DNA from: an uncultured Clostridia bacterium | GTDB lineage: Bacteria > Bacillota_A > Clostridia > TANB77 > CAG-508 | Length of the DNA: 64,000 bases | NCBI GenBank assembly: GCA_944393405.1 | Contig: CALYAC010000004.1 | Span: 62,001-126,000 of the forward strand | Direction of reading: 5' to 3' | Shown: positions 39,093 to 48,028 of the stretch, piece after piece | Layout: the number at the start of each line of letters is the position of its first letter | Numbering within the stretch: position 1 is the stretch's first letter | The notes under the pieces: generated by a model | Told to the model about the DNA's origin: nothing | What the model saw: the letters and a program-made list of their open reading frames with translations, nothing else | Databases searched by the model: none | Made by a program: the position numbers and the translations under genes

Positions 39093-40946
39093 ATGTGTGG
39101 TATCGTAGGATACATAGGCAATAAAAAAGCAACCCCTGTGCTGATAGATGGCCTTTTATGTCTAGAATATAGAGGTTATGATTCAGCTGGAATTGCTACA
39201 ATTGAAAAAGCCGAAATAAAAGTTATGAAAGATAAAGGTAGAGTTAACAATTTATACAATATAGAAGGTATAAATGATTTAGAAGGTACTGTCGGTATCG
39301 CTCATACTAGATGGGCAACACATGGTAAACCTTCAAAAGAAAACTCTCACCCACATATGGATAATAGTAAAACTTTTGCTGTTGTTCATAATGGAATTAT
39401 AGAAAATTATTCTGAATTAAGAGAATTCTTGAGCAAAAACGGATATAATTTTCTATCTCAAACTGATACAGAAGTTATTCCTAACTTAATTCATTACTAT
39501 TATACTAATGGACCTGTATCAATTTTAGAAGATAAAAAAGAAAGATTTTTAGGAGCAGTTAAATCTGCTGTATATGATTTAAAAGGTAGTTATGCTATAG
39601 AAGCAATTTCACCAATTTGTCCTGATGAAATTATTGTAGTCAGAAAAGATAGTCCTTTAGTTATAGGTAAAGGCAAAGGTGAAAACTTTATCGCTTCTGA
39701 TATTCCTGCAATCTTAAAGCATACCAAAGAATTTTATTTATTAGATGATAATGAATTTGCAGTTGTTTCAAAAAGTAAAGTTAGATTTTTTGATAATGGC
39801 TTAATTGAACATAATAAAGCTATCAAAAATATTGAGTGGGATGCTAATGCTGCAGGTAAAGATGGTTATGAAGACTATATGTTAAAAGAAATAAATGAAC
39901 AACCTACAGCAATAAGAGAAACAATTGGTTCAAGATTTAAACTTGGAGAAAAATGTTCTTTTGATGATATAGATATTTCTAAAGAATATTTGTCTAGTAT
40001 TAATAGAATTTTCTTTGTAGCATGTGGTACAGCATGGCATGCTGGATTAGCCGGAAAAGCATTAATGGAACATTTATGCAAAATACCAACAGAAGTAGAT
40101 ATCGCTTCTGAATTTAGATATAGAAACCCTATAATTGATGAACATACTTTATGCATATATATTAGTCAATCCGGTGAGACAGCTGATACAATTGCAGCAT
40201 TAAAACTTGCAAAAGAACATGGAGCAAAAACTCTTGCTATTTCAAATGTCATCGGAAGTTCAATTACAAGAGAAGCTGACTATTCTATATATACTCACGC
40301 TGGACCTGAAATAGCTGTTGCATCAACAAAAGCATATACATCTCAAGTAGCATTAATTGCAATTTTGGCTATGTATTTTGCTGAAGTTCTTGGTACTTCT
40401 AATGAATCAGAAATTGAAAATCTAAAATCTGATTTAATAGATTTACCTTCAAAAATTGAACAAATATTAGCTAATGTAGATCCAATAAAGAATTTTGCTA
40501 AAAAAGTATATACTGAAAAAGATATGTTTTTCTTAGGAAGAGGTTCTGATTACAATGTTGCATTAGAAGGATCTCTAAAACTAAAAGAAATTTCATATAT
40601 TCATTCTGAAGCATATGCTGCAGGTGAATTAAAGCATGGACCTATAGCACTTATAGAAAATGGAGTTACAGTAATAGGTATTATTACAAACCCTAATCTA
40701 GTTGAAAAATCAATTAGTAATATTCAAGAAGTTATAACAAGAGGAGCCAAAACATTAATTATAACAAATCAAATTATACCTAATGGACATTTTGATTATG
40801 TATTAAATATACCTGAAACAAATCCTCTTATCTCACCTATTCTATCTGTTATTCCTATGCAACTTCTTTCTTACTACATCTCTAAATTTAAAGGTTTAGA
40901 TGTAGATAAGCCAAGAAATCTTGCGAAATCAGTAACAGTTGAATAA
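39093..40946 (+). CDS. glmS: Glutamine-fructose-6-phosphate aminotransferase (isomerising)
   Basis: Makes glucosamine-6-phosphate, the first step to UDP-GlcNAc and cell wall. The 617-residue enzyme has an N-terminal glutaminase domain with catalytic Cys2 (MCGIVGYIG), HTRWATHG, and two SIS isomerase domains (ISQSGETADT, YAAGELKHGPIALI) ending in DVDKPRNLAKSVTVE. Expression is under control of the ribozyme in its leader. Several NNC GGN sequences (GTC GGT, AAC GGA, GCC GGA, TCC GGT, ATC GGA) are read normally, showing that CGG out of phase is harmless. Confidence 0.99.
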   Translation: MCGIVGYIGNKKATPVLIDGLLCLEYRGYDSAGIATIEKAEIKVMKDKGRVNNLYNIEGINDLEGTVGIAHTRWATHGKPSKENSHPHMDNSKTFAVVHNGIIENYSELREFLSKNGYNFLSQTDTEVIPNLIHYYYTNGPVSILEDKKERFLGAVKSAVYDLKGSYAIEAISPICPDEIIVVRKDSPLVIGKGKGENFIASDIPAILKHTKEFYLLDDNEFAVVSKSKVRFFDNGLIEHNKAIKNIEWDANAAGKDGYEDYMLKEINEQPTAIRETIGSRFKLGEKCSFDDIDISKEYLSSINRIFFVACGTAWHAGLAGKALMEHLCKIPTEVDIASEFRYRNPIIDEHTLCIYISQSGETADTIAALKLAKEHGAKTLAISNVIGSSITREADYSIYTHAGPEIAVASTKAYTSQVALIAILAMYFAEVLGTSNESEIENLKSDLIDLPSKIEQILANVDPIKNFAKKVYTEKDMFFLGRGSDYNVALEGSLKLKEISYIHSEAYAAGELKHGPIALIENGVTVIGIITNPNLVEKSISNIQEVITRGAKTLIITNQIIPNGHFDYVLNIPETNPLISPILSVIPMQLLSYYISKFKGLDVDKPRNLAKSVTVE

Positions 40947-41124
40947 ATTAGTATTTATGAATACAAATTTAGTTAAGTTAATTAAATTTATTATATATCA
41001 CAAAGGAAAAATATTTTAATAACCAAAGATTAGATATAAATAAAAAATAATATAGAATAAAAACATAGAATATAAATTATAAAAAATAAAAATAATAGAA
41101 TTAAAATAAATAACATAGAATAAC

Positions 41125-41157
41125 AAAGTGAGCAAAACCTACTAATTTGCTCACTTT
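41125..41157 (-). terminator. Terminator of the zincin gene
   Basis: AAAGTGAGCAAA (41125-41136) / TTTGCTCACTTT (41146-41157), perfect 12-bp stem. The zero-frame reading of the upstream gene would run through this hairpin; the +1-frame product stops three bases before it. Confidence 0.85.
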
Positions 41158-41159
41158 TA

Positions 41160-42360
41160 TTATTTTTCTTCTTTCCCTATATGTTGCTTTTTGCCTTGTC
41201 CGCTTCTCTCCTTGTTTTTCTAAAACTTCATTAACATCTACTTCTACTCTTTTAAGCCATGGTTTATCATCATTCCTTCCTACCGGTTTTGCTACTGCTT
41301 GATAATGAGTTCTTTGCCTAAAATAATCTCTTTCACATATTAAAAATTTGTCATATTCAGATAATAGTTCCTCTCTTTTTTCAGGAGATAATTTATTTAA
41401 TCTTGGCATCAAAATTCTATCTATAACCATTTTCTCTGAAGATTTTATTTTATCAGTAATTAATCTTTTCTTTCCTTGTATTTTAGAATCTAATTCTTGA
41501 TTTTCTTTTCCATCTTCTTCTGAATCTTCTAAGCTCCAATATTCATAAATTCCATTAGATATATCATCCATATTTCTTGATAACTCTTTAAATACTTTTC
41601 TATCAAAGCTCTTTTCTACTTTTCTTGCTGTATTTCTATCATATAACCCTCTAAACAAAGTATTCTTATCAATTCCCCTTGCAAGCATCATTTGTCTTAT
41701 GATATTGGAATTTATTGCATAATATCCTTCATTAAAATCCTGATTAGTATATACAGTATGTCCAAATGCCTCTTCTTCTCTATAATCTTCATCTTGATAA
41801 GCAAACATTTCTACTACAGCTTCATTAAAATATTCGTTCTCTTTTTTAGGTTCTTCTGTCTCAAAATCAAAAACATCTTCTCTAGAATATCCAGAAATTA
41901 AAGTTGGTCTTTTTTGCCAGAATTTTTTTACTAATTCACCACTTAACATATGAGTCATTTCATGTCTAATAAATTCATATATTAATTCTTTATCCTCTTC
42001 TAGTATATTTACATTAACGCTCAGAATGTTAAATACATTATCTACATTTCCAATACCATATGGATTATCTTTATATCCATCTGCTAATTCTATCTCAATG
42101 ATTTTTGAATTTATTCTATTTATAATTTCATCTCTAGGTAAATCAGTATGTTCTTCTATAAACGAAATTGCTTCATCAAAAATATCAACTAATTTTTCTA
42201 CACGTTTATCAAAAATATATGTTCTATCTAAAGCACATATTCCTGTATTTAAATCTCTGAAGTCATCTTCAAAATCATCATATTCCTCTAATGAATTCTC
42301 ATATTCTTCAATTATTCTCCTATATTCTTCTTCATCAAATTCTTCTTCGTTTTCTTTCAT
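41160..42360 (-). CDS. Zinc metallopeptidase-like protein (HExxH), +1 shift at a CGG near the 3' end
   Basis: A predicted soluble zincin of about 399 residues. The catalytic motif is HEMTH (133-137, FIRHEMTHMLSG), and the downstream NEAVVEMFA (Glu180) may give the third zinc ligand. The N-terminus is strongly acidic and the C-terminal part helical and charged. Family not named with confidence. At codon 387 the frame meets CGG. Zero frame gives 33 more residues, reading through the transcription terminator as KVSKLVGFAHF. Skipping C41202 gives GQGKKQHIGKEEK and TAA TAA just before that hairpin, the natural end. Confidence 0.8.
41200..41202 (-). other. In-phase CGG at a +1 frame change (zincin)
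   Basis: Minus-strand context GGA GAG AAG C|GGA CAA GGC. The +1 frame ends in TAA TAA at 41162-41157, before the terminator; the zero frame translates the hairpin. Confidence 0.78.
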
Positions 42361-42440
42361 TTGTATCTCCCATAGTTTTATAATCAGATATTATCATATA
42401 AATTTATTGTTTACAACAAATTTTATTTTTTTATTTATAT

Positions 42441-42705
42441 TTACCCGAATTATTATTTTAAGAAAAACTAATAATATTGCTCCTGGTATTCCTAAAATTC
42501 CTACTAATATTGAAGTTAGTAAATTTAATCCTATATGGAACCCAAAATTCATTCCAATTATATTGATTATATAAATTAAGAGTCCGCCTAAAATTGAATT
42601 AAAAACTAGTTTTAAGATTTTTTTTAATGGCCATATAAATACTTTTCCTATAATAAATAATAAAACTATACATATTATAAAAGTTCCAACTGAATTTATA
42701 TCCAT
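42441..42705 (-). CDS. bofA: BofA-family pro-sigma-K processing inhibitor, +1 shift at a terminal CGG
   Basis: Small membrane protein which in Bacillus holds SpoIVFB inactive during sporulation. Residues match BofA: LFIIGKVFIWPLKKILKLVFNSILGG, then IGLNLLTSILVGILGIPGAILLVFLKIII. The next codon is CGG. Zero frame adds a charged tail (VNINKKIKFVVNNKF) to 103 residues. Skipping C42447 gives GGG TAA, so the protein ends ...KIIIG at 87 residues, which is the length of B. subtilis BofA. The neighbouring DUF2508 gene upstream is the same pairing as yaaL-bofA in Bacillus. AAGGGGTG precedes the ATG. Confidence 0.85.
42445..42447 (-). other. In-phase CGG at a +1 frame change (bofA)
   Basis: Minus-strand context ATA ATT C|GGG TAA. 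Omitting C gives Gly and stop, matching the usual BofA length; zero frame adds 16 residues (Arg plus an unrelated tail). Confidence 0.8.
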
Positions 42706-42762
42706 ATATTAGCACCCCTTTATAAAAGATATGTTAATATTAGGACAAATATTCTTTTAATA

Positions 42763-43035
42763 TTAAGCTTTGTTTTTTCTTATATATATTTCATTAATCA
42801 TATCCAATACAATTCCTTTTTTATGAGCTTTTTTCATAAGATAATCTAATTTTGTCTGATTTGCTTTTATCTGATACGAATAATAATCTATTAGTCCTTC
42901 TTCTGCAAATTCAAAATTTTTATATGCTTCTTCCAATTCATTTTTTGTTTTTATAATACTAACTATTAATTCTAAGTTTTTCTCCTCCTCAGATCTATCT
43001 TCTATCTTTTCTTCTTTAATATATTTCTCGTACAT
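42763..43035 (-). CDS. DUF2508 family protein (YaaL-like)
   Basis: A 90-residue acidic helical protein (EEKNLELIVSIIKTKNELEEAYKNFEFAEEGLIDYYSYQIKANQTKLDYLMKKAHKKGI). The layout matches DUF2508/YaaL, which in Bacillus lies next to bofA as here; this synteny supports both calls. Function unknown. GGAGG lies before the ATG. Confidence 0.85.
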   Translation of the reverse strand: MYEKYIKEEKIEDRSEEEKNLELIVSIIKTKNELEEAYKNFEFAEEGLIDYYSYQIKANQTKLDYLMKKAHKKGIVLDMINEIYIRKNKA

Positions 43036-43097
43036 ATATCCTCCAATATATTTATTTTTTATATTATTTTATTCTTATTCATGTAAATTTATTCATT

Positions 43098-43931
43098 TTA
43101 TACAAATATTAGAAATAGAATTATCCCAACTGACTGAATTATAAACAAATTCATCATATTAGAAAATAGTAAATTACTTGTAGCTTCAATAATTCCTTCA
43201 TGTGATGTTTTATCTTTATTGTACTTTTGAGATTCCCAAAATGTAATAAATTCAGGAATACTTGTAATCATGCCAAGCAATATTCCTACTATAAATTCTG
43301 GTACATTCAATTTCTCACATAATATTTCTAAAATATTACCTAATAAATTTCCAATAAAATATAAGCCAATTGCAGATAATATTAGTATAACTATATTAAT
43401 AAATAAATCTTCTTTAGAATATTTTCTATTTCTTTTTTCATTTATTTTTTCAATATCAATTATATCTTTTTGGGTATATAATTTATGAGCATTTTTACTA
43501 ATTTTATTAAATATATAAAATAATATTATAAACAATAAAATATAAATAGTATTAATTTGAATGTTAAGAAAAAAAATTATAATTGGAATAATAATAGTTA
43601 CAATCACAAGAAGAAGATCTATTTTAATCGCCTTGTTTCTTAACTTTCTTTGATTTTTATTTATAACTATTGTAGTAATATATTGAATTAAATTTATTAT
43701 ATTTGAACTAATAACATTAAATATTGCTGTATCTAATAGTCCTGTTACAGCAGAAAAAGATACAGTCAAAAGTTCTGGAATAGATGTTGTAAATCCAGCT
43801 ATATTTCCTACTATCTTTGGTTTTAATTTTAAATTTTCTGCAATATTTCTTAAAATTTTTATTAAAACATATTTTGAAATTAAAACAATTAAAATTGAGT
43901 AAATAAAAAATAGTATGAATTCTTTTATCAT
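43098..43931 (-). CDS. Sodium/calcium exchanger family membrane protein
   Basis: A 277-residue polytopic protein with two inverted CaCA repeats: alpha-1 GNIAGFTTSIPELLTVSFSAVTG ... NVISSNIINL and alpha-2 PEFIVGILLGMITSIPEFITFWES ... EATSNLLFSNMMNLF. A cytoplasmic charged loop (about 140-175) separates them. The glutamates in the IPE motifs are the expected cation ligands. The protein is shorter than typical CaCA members (about 300-350), so ion specificity is uncertain. Confidence 0.88.
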   Translation of the reverse strand: MIKEFILFFIYSILIVLISKYVLIKILRNIAENLKLKPKIVGNIAGFTTSIPELLTVSFSAVTGLLDTAIFNVISSNIINLIQYITTIVINKNQRKLRNKAIKIDLLLVIVTIIIPIIIFFLNIQINTIYILLFIILFYIFNKISKNAHKLYTQKDIIDIEKINEKRNRKYSKEDLFINIVILILSAIGLYFIGNLLGNILEILCEKLNVPEFIVGILLGMITSIPEFITFWESQKYNKDKTSHEGIIEATSNLLFSNMMNLFIIQSVGIILFLIFV

Positions 43932-44001
43932 AAATTAATTACCACCTTTTAACAAAATCATTATTATTCTATCCATATATCCACATTTTAGTAAATTTTT
44001 C

Positions 44002-44030
44002 TTGATATTTTTTTTATTTGGTGGTAAAAT
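44002..44030 (+). promoter_or_regulatory. serS promoter
   Basis: TTGATA (44002-44007), 17-base spacer, TAAAAT (44025-44030), upstream of the T-box leader. Confidence 0.7.
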
Positions 44031-44084
44031 ATTATCATTGTTAATATTGATAAACATTTGATAAAAGAATAGTAACATAATTAA

Positions 44085-44275
44085 TTTTATATAGAGAGAC
44101 TATGGTTGGTGTAAATAGTTTAAAATATTATGCGAATCTACTTTTAGAGTTTTTTTATGAAAGTAAAACCGTGTGATGCTAGGTTATAAGCATTTTAGAG
44201 ATGTCAATTTTTGATTAATTAAGGTGGCACCGCGGATTATATTCGTCCTTATATATAGTATAAGGGCGATTTTTG
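44085..44275 (+). ncRNA. T-box riboswitch leader of serS
   Basis: Stem I features AGAGA and GGTTGGTGTAAA; the conserved T-box sequence AAGGTGGCACCGCGG at 44221; and a terminator CGTCCTTAT / ATAAGGGCG followed by ATTTTTG. A possible specifier TCT (Ser) is visible in GCGAATCTAC of stem I. Uncharged tRNA-Ser would stabilise the antiterminator and switch on serS. Confidence 0.95.
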
Positions 44276-44374
44276 TATTTATAATAAAACAAATCAAATT
44301 AATTAAATGTTTTAATTTTCATTATATTATTTTAGTATATTAATTTTAAATATATATTGTAAGGAGGAGTTTTT

Positions 44375-45661
44375 ATGATAGACATTAAGTTTTTAAGAGA
44401 AAATCCTGATGTTGTAAAAGAAAACATTAAGAAAAAATTTCAAGATCATAAACTTGTTTTAGTTGATGAAGTATTAGATCTTGATCAAAAAAACAGAGAA
44501 GCAAAATTAAAAGGTGATGAACTTAGAATGAAAAGAAATTCATTAAGTTCTGAAATCGGTAATTTGATGAAATCTGGCAAAAAAGATGAAGCAGAAAAAA
44601 TAAAAGCAGAAGTTCAAAAAATCAATAGCGAACTTTCACAAAATGAAAAATTAGAAAATGAATATTCAGAAGCAATAACAGAAAGAATGATGAAAATACC
44701 TAATATAATTCATGATTCAGTTCCAATTGGTGAAAACGATAGTAAAAATGTTGAAATAGAAAAATTTGGTGAACCTGTTGTTCCAGATTATGAAGTTCCT
44801 TATCATGCTGATATAATGGAAAGCTTAGATGGTTTAGATTTAGATTCTGCTCGTAGAGTTGCTGGAAATGGTTTTTACTACTTAATGGGTAATGTTGCAA
44901 GATTACATTCAGCAATACTTTCATACGCAAGAGATTTTATGATTAACAAAGGATTTACTTATTGCATTCCACCTTTTATGATTCGTAGTGATGTCGTTAC
45001 AGGTGTAATGAGTTTTGAGGAAATGGATGCTATGATGTATAAAATTGAAGGTGAAGATCTTTACTTAATTGGTACAAGTGAACATTCTATGATAGGAAAA
45101 TTTAAAGGACAGATCTTACAAAAAGCTGATATGCCATATACAATGACTTCATACTCACCATGTTTTAGAAAAGAAAAAGGAGCACATGGTATAGAAGAAC
45201 GTGGTGTATATCGTATACATCAATTTGAAAAGCAAGAAATGATTGTAGTATGTGAACCAGAAGATAGCTGGAAATGGTATGATAAATTATGGTCATACAC
45301 AGTTGAATTATTTAGAAGTATGGATATTCCAGTTCGTACTCTTGAATGTTGTAGTGGAGATTTAGCTGATTTAAAAGCTAAAAGCTGTGATGTTGAAGCA
45401 TGGAGTCCAAGACAACAAAAATACTTTGAAGTTGGAAGTTGTTCAAACTTAACAGATGCTCAAGCAAGACGTTTAGGTATTAGAATAAAAGGTGAAAAGG
45501 GAAACTATTATGCACATACTTTAAACAATACTGTAGTTGCTCCACCTCGTATGTTAATTGCATTTTTAGAAAATAACTATAATAAAGATGGAAGTATAAA
45601 TATTCCAGAAGTATTAAGACCATATATGGGTGGAATTGATAAATTAGTACCTAAGAAATAG
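44375..45661 (+). CDS. serS: Seryl-tRNA synthetase
   Basis: Class II synthetase charging tRNA-Ser. The 428-residue protein has the N-terminal long coiled-coil arm (about 30-105), motif 2 (SPCFRKEKGAHGIEERGVYRIHQFEKQEM) and motif 3 (NNTVVAPPRMLIAFLENN). AAGGAGGAG precedes the ATG. Regulated by the T-box upstream. Conserved and intact, no CGG codon. Confidence 0.99.
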   Translation: MIDIKFLRENPDVVKENIKKKFQDHKLVLVDEVLDLDQKNREAKLKGDELRMKRNSLSSEIGNLMKSGKKDEAEKIKAEVQKINSELSQNEKLENEYSEAITERMMKIPNIIHDSVPIGENDSKNVEIEKFGEPVVPDYEVPYHADIMESLDGLDLDSARRVAGNGFYYLMGNVARLHSAILSYARDFMINKGFTYCIPPFMIRSDVVTGVMSFEEMDAMMYKIEGEDLYLIGTSEHSMIGKFKGQILQKADMPYTMTSYSPCFRKEKGAHGIEERGVYRIHQFEKQEMIVVCEPEDSWKWYDKLWSYTVELFRSMDIPVRTLECCSGDLADLKAKSCDVEAWSPRQQKYFEVGSCSNLTDAQARRLGIRIKGEKGNYYAHTLNNTVVAPPRMLIAFLENNYNKDGSINIPEVLRPYMGGIDKLVPKK

Positions 45662-45695
45662 TCTTTAATAAAATTGATATAAAATCATAAAAAAT

Positions 45696-45730
45696 AGGAC
45701 CTTTACTTTGCGAAAGTATCGGTCCTTATC
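45696..45730. terminator. Terminator shared by serS and the 68-residue orphan gene
   Basis: AGGACC (45696-45701) / GGTCCT (45721-45726), with an inner TACTTT-GCG-AAAGTA helix. It lies between convergent genes. Confidence 0.85.
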
Positions 45731-45737
45731 CTTCATC

Positions 45738-45944
45738 TTAGCTGTATTTATCCAATTCTATTTTGGCTTCAGCTAAAATTTGCTGCGTTCTGGCATGAAT
45801 TTTCTCGGCCTCTTCGCAGTCTTTTAGAGTTGCCTCTTTTATCATTTTGAGATATGGATCGCCGTATGTCGGCATTGTCCTTACTCTCCTTGTTGCTTCC
45901 TTAAGTTCTTCTTCTACGCTTTTCTTTTTTCCATTTTTCTTCAT
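45738..45944 (-). CDS. Orphan small helical protein, atypical composition
   Basis: A 68-residue charged helical protein (KKKSVEEELKEATRRVRTMPTYGDPYLKMIKEATLKDCEEAEKIHARTQQILAEAKIELDKYS). No family recognised. GC is 38% by hand count (79 of 207) with codons ending in G or C, like the orphan genes at 18899 and 23038. It has no in-phase CGG. It has its own promoter, Shine-Dalgarno (GAGAGG) and terminator. Confidence 0.65.
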   Translation of the reverse strand: MKKNGKKKSVEEELKEATRRVRTMPTYGDPYLKMIKEATLKDCEEAEKIHARTQQILAEAKIELDKYS

Positions 45945-45996
45945 GTTCGTAGGCCTCTCTTTTTCTTTTTAAACATTTGCAAGTTGCTTAAATTTT

Positions 45997-46025
45997 ATTA
46001 TACCATATTTTAGAAATTTTCTCAA
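45997..46025 (-). promoter_or_regulatory. Promoter of the 68-residue orphan gene
   Basis: Minus-strand TTGAGA (46025-46020), 17-base spacer, TATAAT (46002-45997). Confidence 0.7.
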
Positions 46026-46168
46026 TTTAGTAAAGTTGAAAAAATTTAAACCTTATGTTAGAATAAAATCATTCGAGATTAATAATCTAAAGTATTTGAG
46101 ATAATTATTATATAAAACTATAGTAAACTATAATTATAATTTTGTATATATAGATTTGGAGTGTATTA

Positions 46169-47167
46169 ATGATTGATAAAAATGTCAAAAATGAATTAAT
46201 ATCAATAATCGTTCCTGTATATAATGTAGAAAAATATCTATCGGAGTGTATTGATAGTTTAATCTATCAAACTTATTCTAATATTGAAATTATTTTAATT
46301 GATGATGGTTCAACAGATTCTTCTGGTGATATTTGTGATAACTATTCTAAAAAAGATAAACGTATAAAAGTAATTCATAAAGAAAATACTGGACTATCAG
46401 ACTCAAGAAATATCGGTATAAATCAATCAAAAGGCAATTTAATTACCTTTGTTGATTCAGATGATGTTATTGATACTACTATGATAGATGTTTTATATAA
46501 AAACATGCAAAAAGAAAATGCAGATATTTCTATTATCGCATATACACTATTATGTAAAAGCGGCAATAAATATCCTTTATTTTCTAATATCTATATGACA
46601 TTAAATAGTAAAGATGCTATAGATTATAGCTATAGAATGAGATACTTTTCAATTTCTGCTTGTGGTAAATTGTATAAGAAACATTTATTTAATAATATTA
46701 AATATCCTGTTAATAAAATATGTGAAGATCAATATACAACTTATAAGCTTTTTTATAAATCAAATATTATAGTATATGATTCATCACCCTTATACTTTTA
46801 TAGACGTAGAAAATCATCTATTATGAATAGTAAAATCTCTAATAGTTTTGATTGTATCCTAAGTTCAAAAGAAGTTCTTAAGTTTACTACAAAAATATAT
46901 GATAGTCCTATAGAAAGTGTTAGATTAAACTATGTACTTTTCTGTTTACTTTTTTATAATAGTTCTATTTTAAAAAATACTTTCTTTACTAGACCAAATA
47001 AATATACTACCAAAATCATAAAGAAAAATAAGAAACTATTACTTAATACACATATACTTTCAAATTTCAAAAAAATTCAAATATTAATTTTTTTGTATTT
47101 AAAACCATTATATGTTTTACTTTATAAAACTTTTTCATTCTTTAGAAATCTTAATTATTTTGAATAA
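46169..47167 (+). CDS. Glycosyltransferase family 2 (EpsJ-like)
   Basis: A 332-residue inverting transferase with the full GT2 core: LISIIVPVYNVEKYLSECIDSL, LIDDGSTDSSGDICD, ENTGLSDSRNIGI and TFVDSDDVID (DxD). The C-terminal third is AT-rich and helical (FKKIQILIFLYLKPLYVLLYK) and probably membrane-associated. It stands alone, away from the two glycan clusters, directly before engB. Sugar unknown. Confidence 0.9.
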   Translation: MIDKNVKNELISIIVPVYNVEKYLSECIDSLIYQTYSNIEIILIDDGSTDSSGDICDNYSKKDKRIKVIHKENTGLSDSRNIGINQSKGNLITFVDSDDVIDTTMIDVLYKNMQKENADISIIAYTLLCKSGNKYPLFSNIYMTLNSKDAIDYSYRMRYFSISACGKLYKKHLFNNIKYPVNKICEDQYTTYKLFYKSNIIVYDSSPLYFYRRRKSSIMNSKISNSFDCILSSKEVLKFTTKIYDSPIESVRLNYVLFCLLFYNSSILKNTFFTRPNKYTTKIIKKNKKLLLNTHILSNFKKIQILIFLYLKPLYVLLYKTFSFFRNLNYFE

Positions 47168-47183
47168 TAAGAAAGGAGTAATT

Positions 47184-47765
47184 ATGATAATAAAAAATCC
47201 TGAATTTAAAATATCAGCAGTTAATCCAAAACAATATCCTGATGATGATTTACCTCAAATTGTGCTAGTAGGTAAATCAAATGTAGGTAAGTCATCATTT
47301 ATAAATAGCATGATTAATAGAAAAAAACTAGCTAGAACTAGTAGCGAACCTGGTAAAACAAGACAAATTAATTTTTACAATATGGATAATAAATTTTACT
47401 TTGTTGATTTACCTGGTTATGGTTATAGTAAAATGTCAAAAGCAGAGCAAGTCAAAGTAGGTGGGTTTATAGAAGAATATTTAAAAAAGAGCAAACATAT
47501 AGCTCTGATTATTTTCTTAATTGATATAAGACATTCTCCTACTGAAAATGATAGATTAATGTATCAATATGTTATAAATTCTAATAGTCCATGTATTATT
47601 ATTGCAAATAAAGCTGATAAAATAGCTGTAACTAAAGTAGATTCTTATGTAAAAGATTTACAAAATGAATTAAATCCTTTAAAAGATTTTACGTTTTTGC
47701 CTTATTCTTCAGAAAGAAAAATTTATTCTGAAAAAGTTTGGGAAGAGATTGAGAAATATATATAA
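47184..47765 (+). CDS. engB: Ribosome-assembly GTPase EngB (YihA/YsxC)
   Basis: GTPase needed for 50S subunit assembly. The 193-residue protein has G1 GKSNVGKSS, the EPGKTRQINFY switch region, G3 DLPGYG and G4 NKADK. The frame opens earlier within the GT2 gene, but AAAGGAG with ATG 47184 is the clear start, 16 bases after the GT2 stop. Confidence 0.97.
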   Translation: MIIKNPEFKISAVNPKQYPDDDLPQIVLVGKSNVGKSSFINSMINRKKLARTSSEPGKTRQINFYNMDNKFYFVDLPGYGYSKMSKAEQVKVGGFIEEYLKKSKHIALIIFLIDIRHSPTENDRLMYQYVINSNSPCIIIANKADKIAVTKVDSYVKDLQNELNPLKDFTFLPYSSERKIYSEKVWEEIEKYI

Positions 47766-47770
47766 AAATA

Positions 47771-47807
47771 AAACAAACTACTATTAAAATAGCAGTTTGT
47801 TTTATTT
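47771..47807. terminator. Terminator between engB and the DUF951 gene
   Basis: AAACAAACT-A-CTATT / AATAG-C-AGTTTGTTT (one mismatch), followed by TATTTTTT on the plus strand; lies between convergent genes. Confidence 0.85.
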
Positions 47808-47808
47808 T

Positions 47809-47997
47809 TTATTTATCTTCATTTTCTACTTTTCTTACTATCATTTTTAAAGCTTTTTGTCTTTCTAACATTATAGTATGACCACATCCTAAACATTTAA
47901 GTTTAAAATCTACTCCTACCCTTGTTATTTCCCATAATTTACTACCACAAGGGTGCTGTTTTTTAGTTCTTACTATATCTCCTATATTATATTCCAT
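47809..47997 (-). CDS. DUF951 family protein (YyzM-like)
   Basis: A 62-residue protein (YNIGDIVRTKKQHPCGSKLWEITRVGVDFKLKCLGCGHTIMLERQKALKMI) with the DUF951 core and a Cys ... Cys-x2-Cys zinc-binding look. Function unknown; often near translation genes. The upstream GTG at 48006 overlaps GGAGGGTG; ATG 47997 is the likely start. Located just after gltX. Confidence 0.9.
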   Translation of the reverse strand: MEYNIGDIVRTKKQHPCGSKLWEITRVGVDFKLKCLGCGHTIMLERQKALKMIVRKVENEDK

Positions 47998-48028
47998 TAC
48001 TTGCACCCTCCTTTACTAAAATAGTTCT

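Noticed and set aside
40947..41124. Repeated ACATAGAATA motifs after glmS
   Set aside because: Low-complexity AT-rich sequence; spacing is irregular and no function is suggested.
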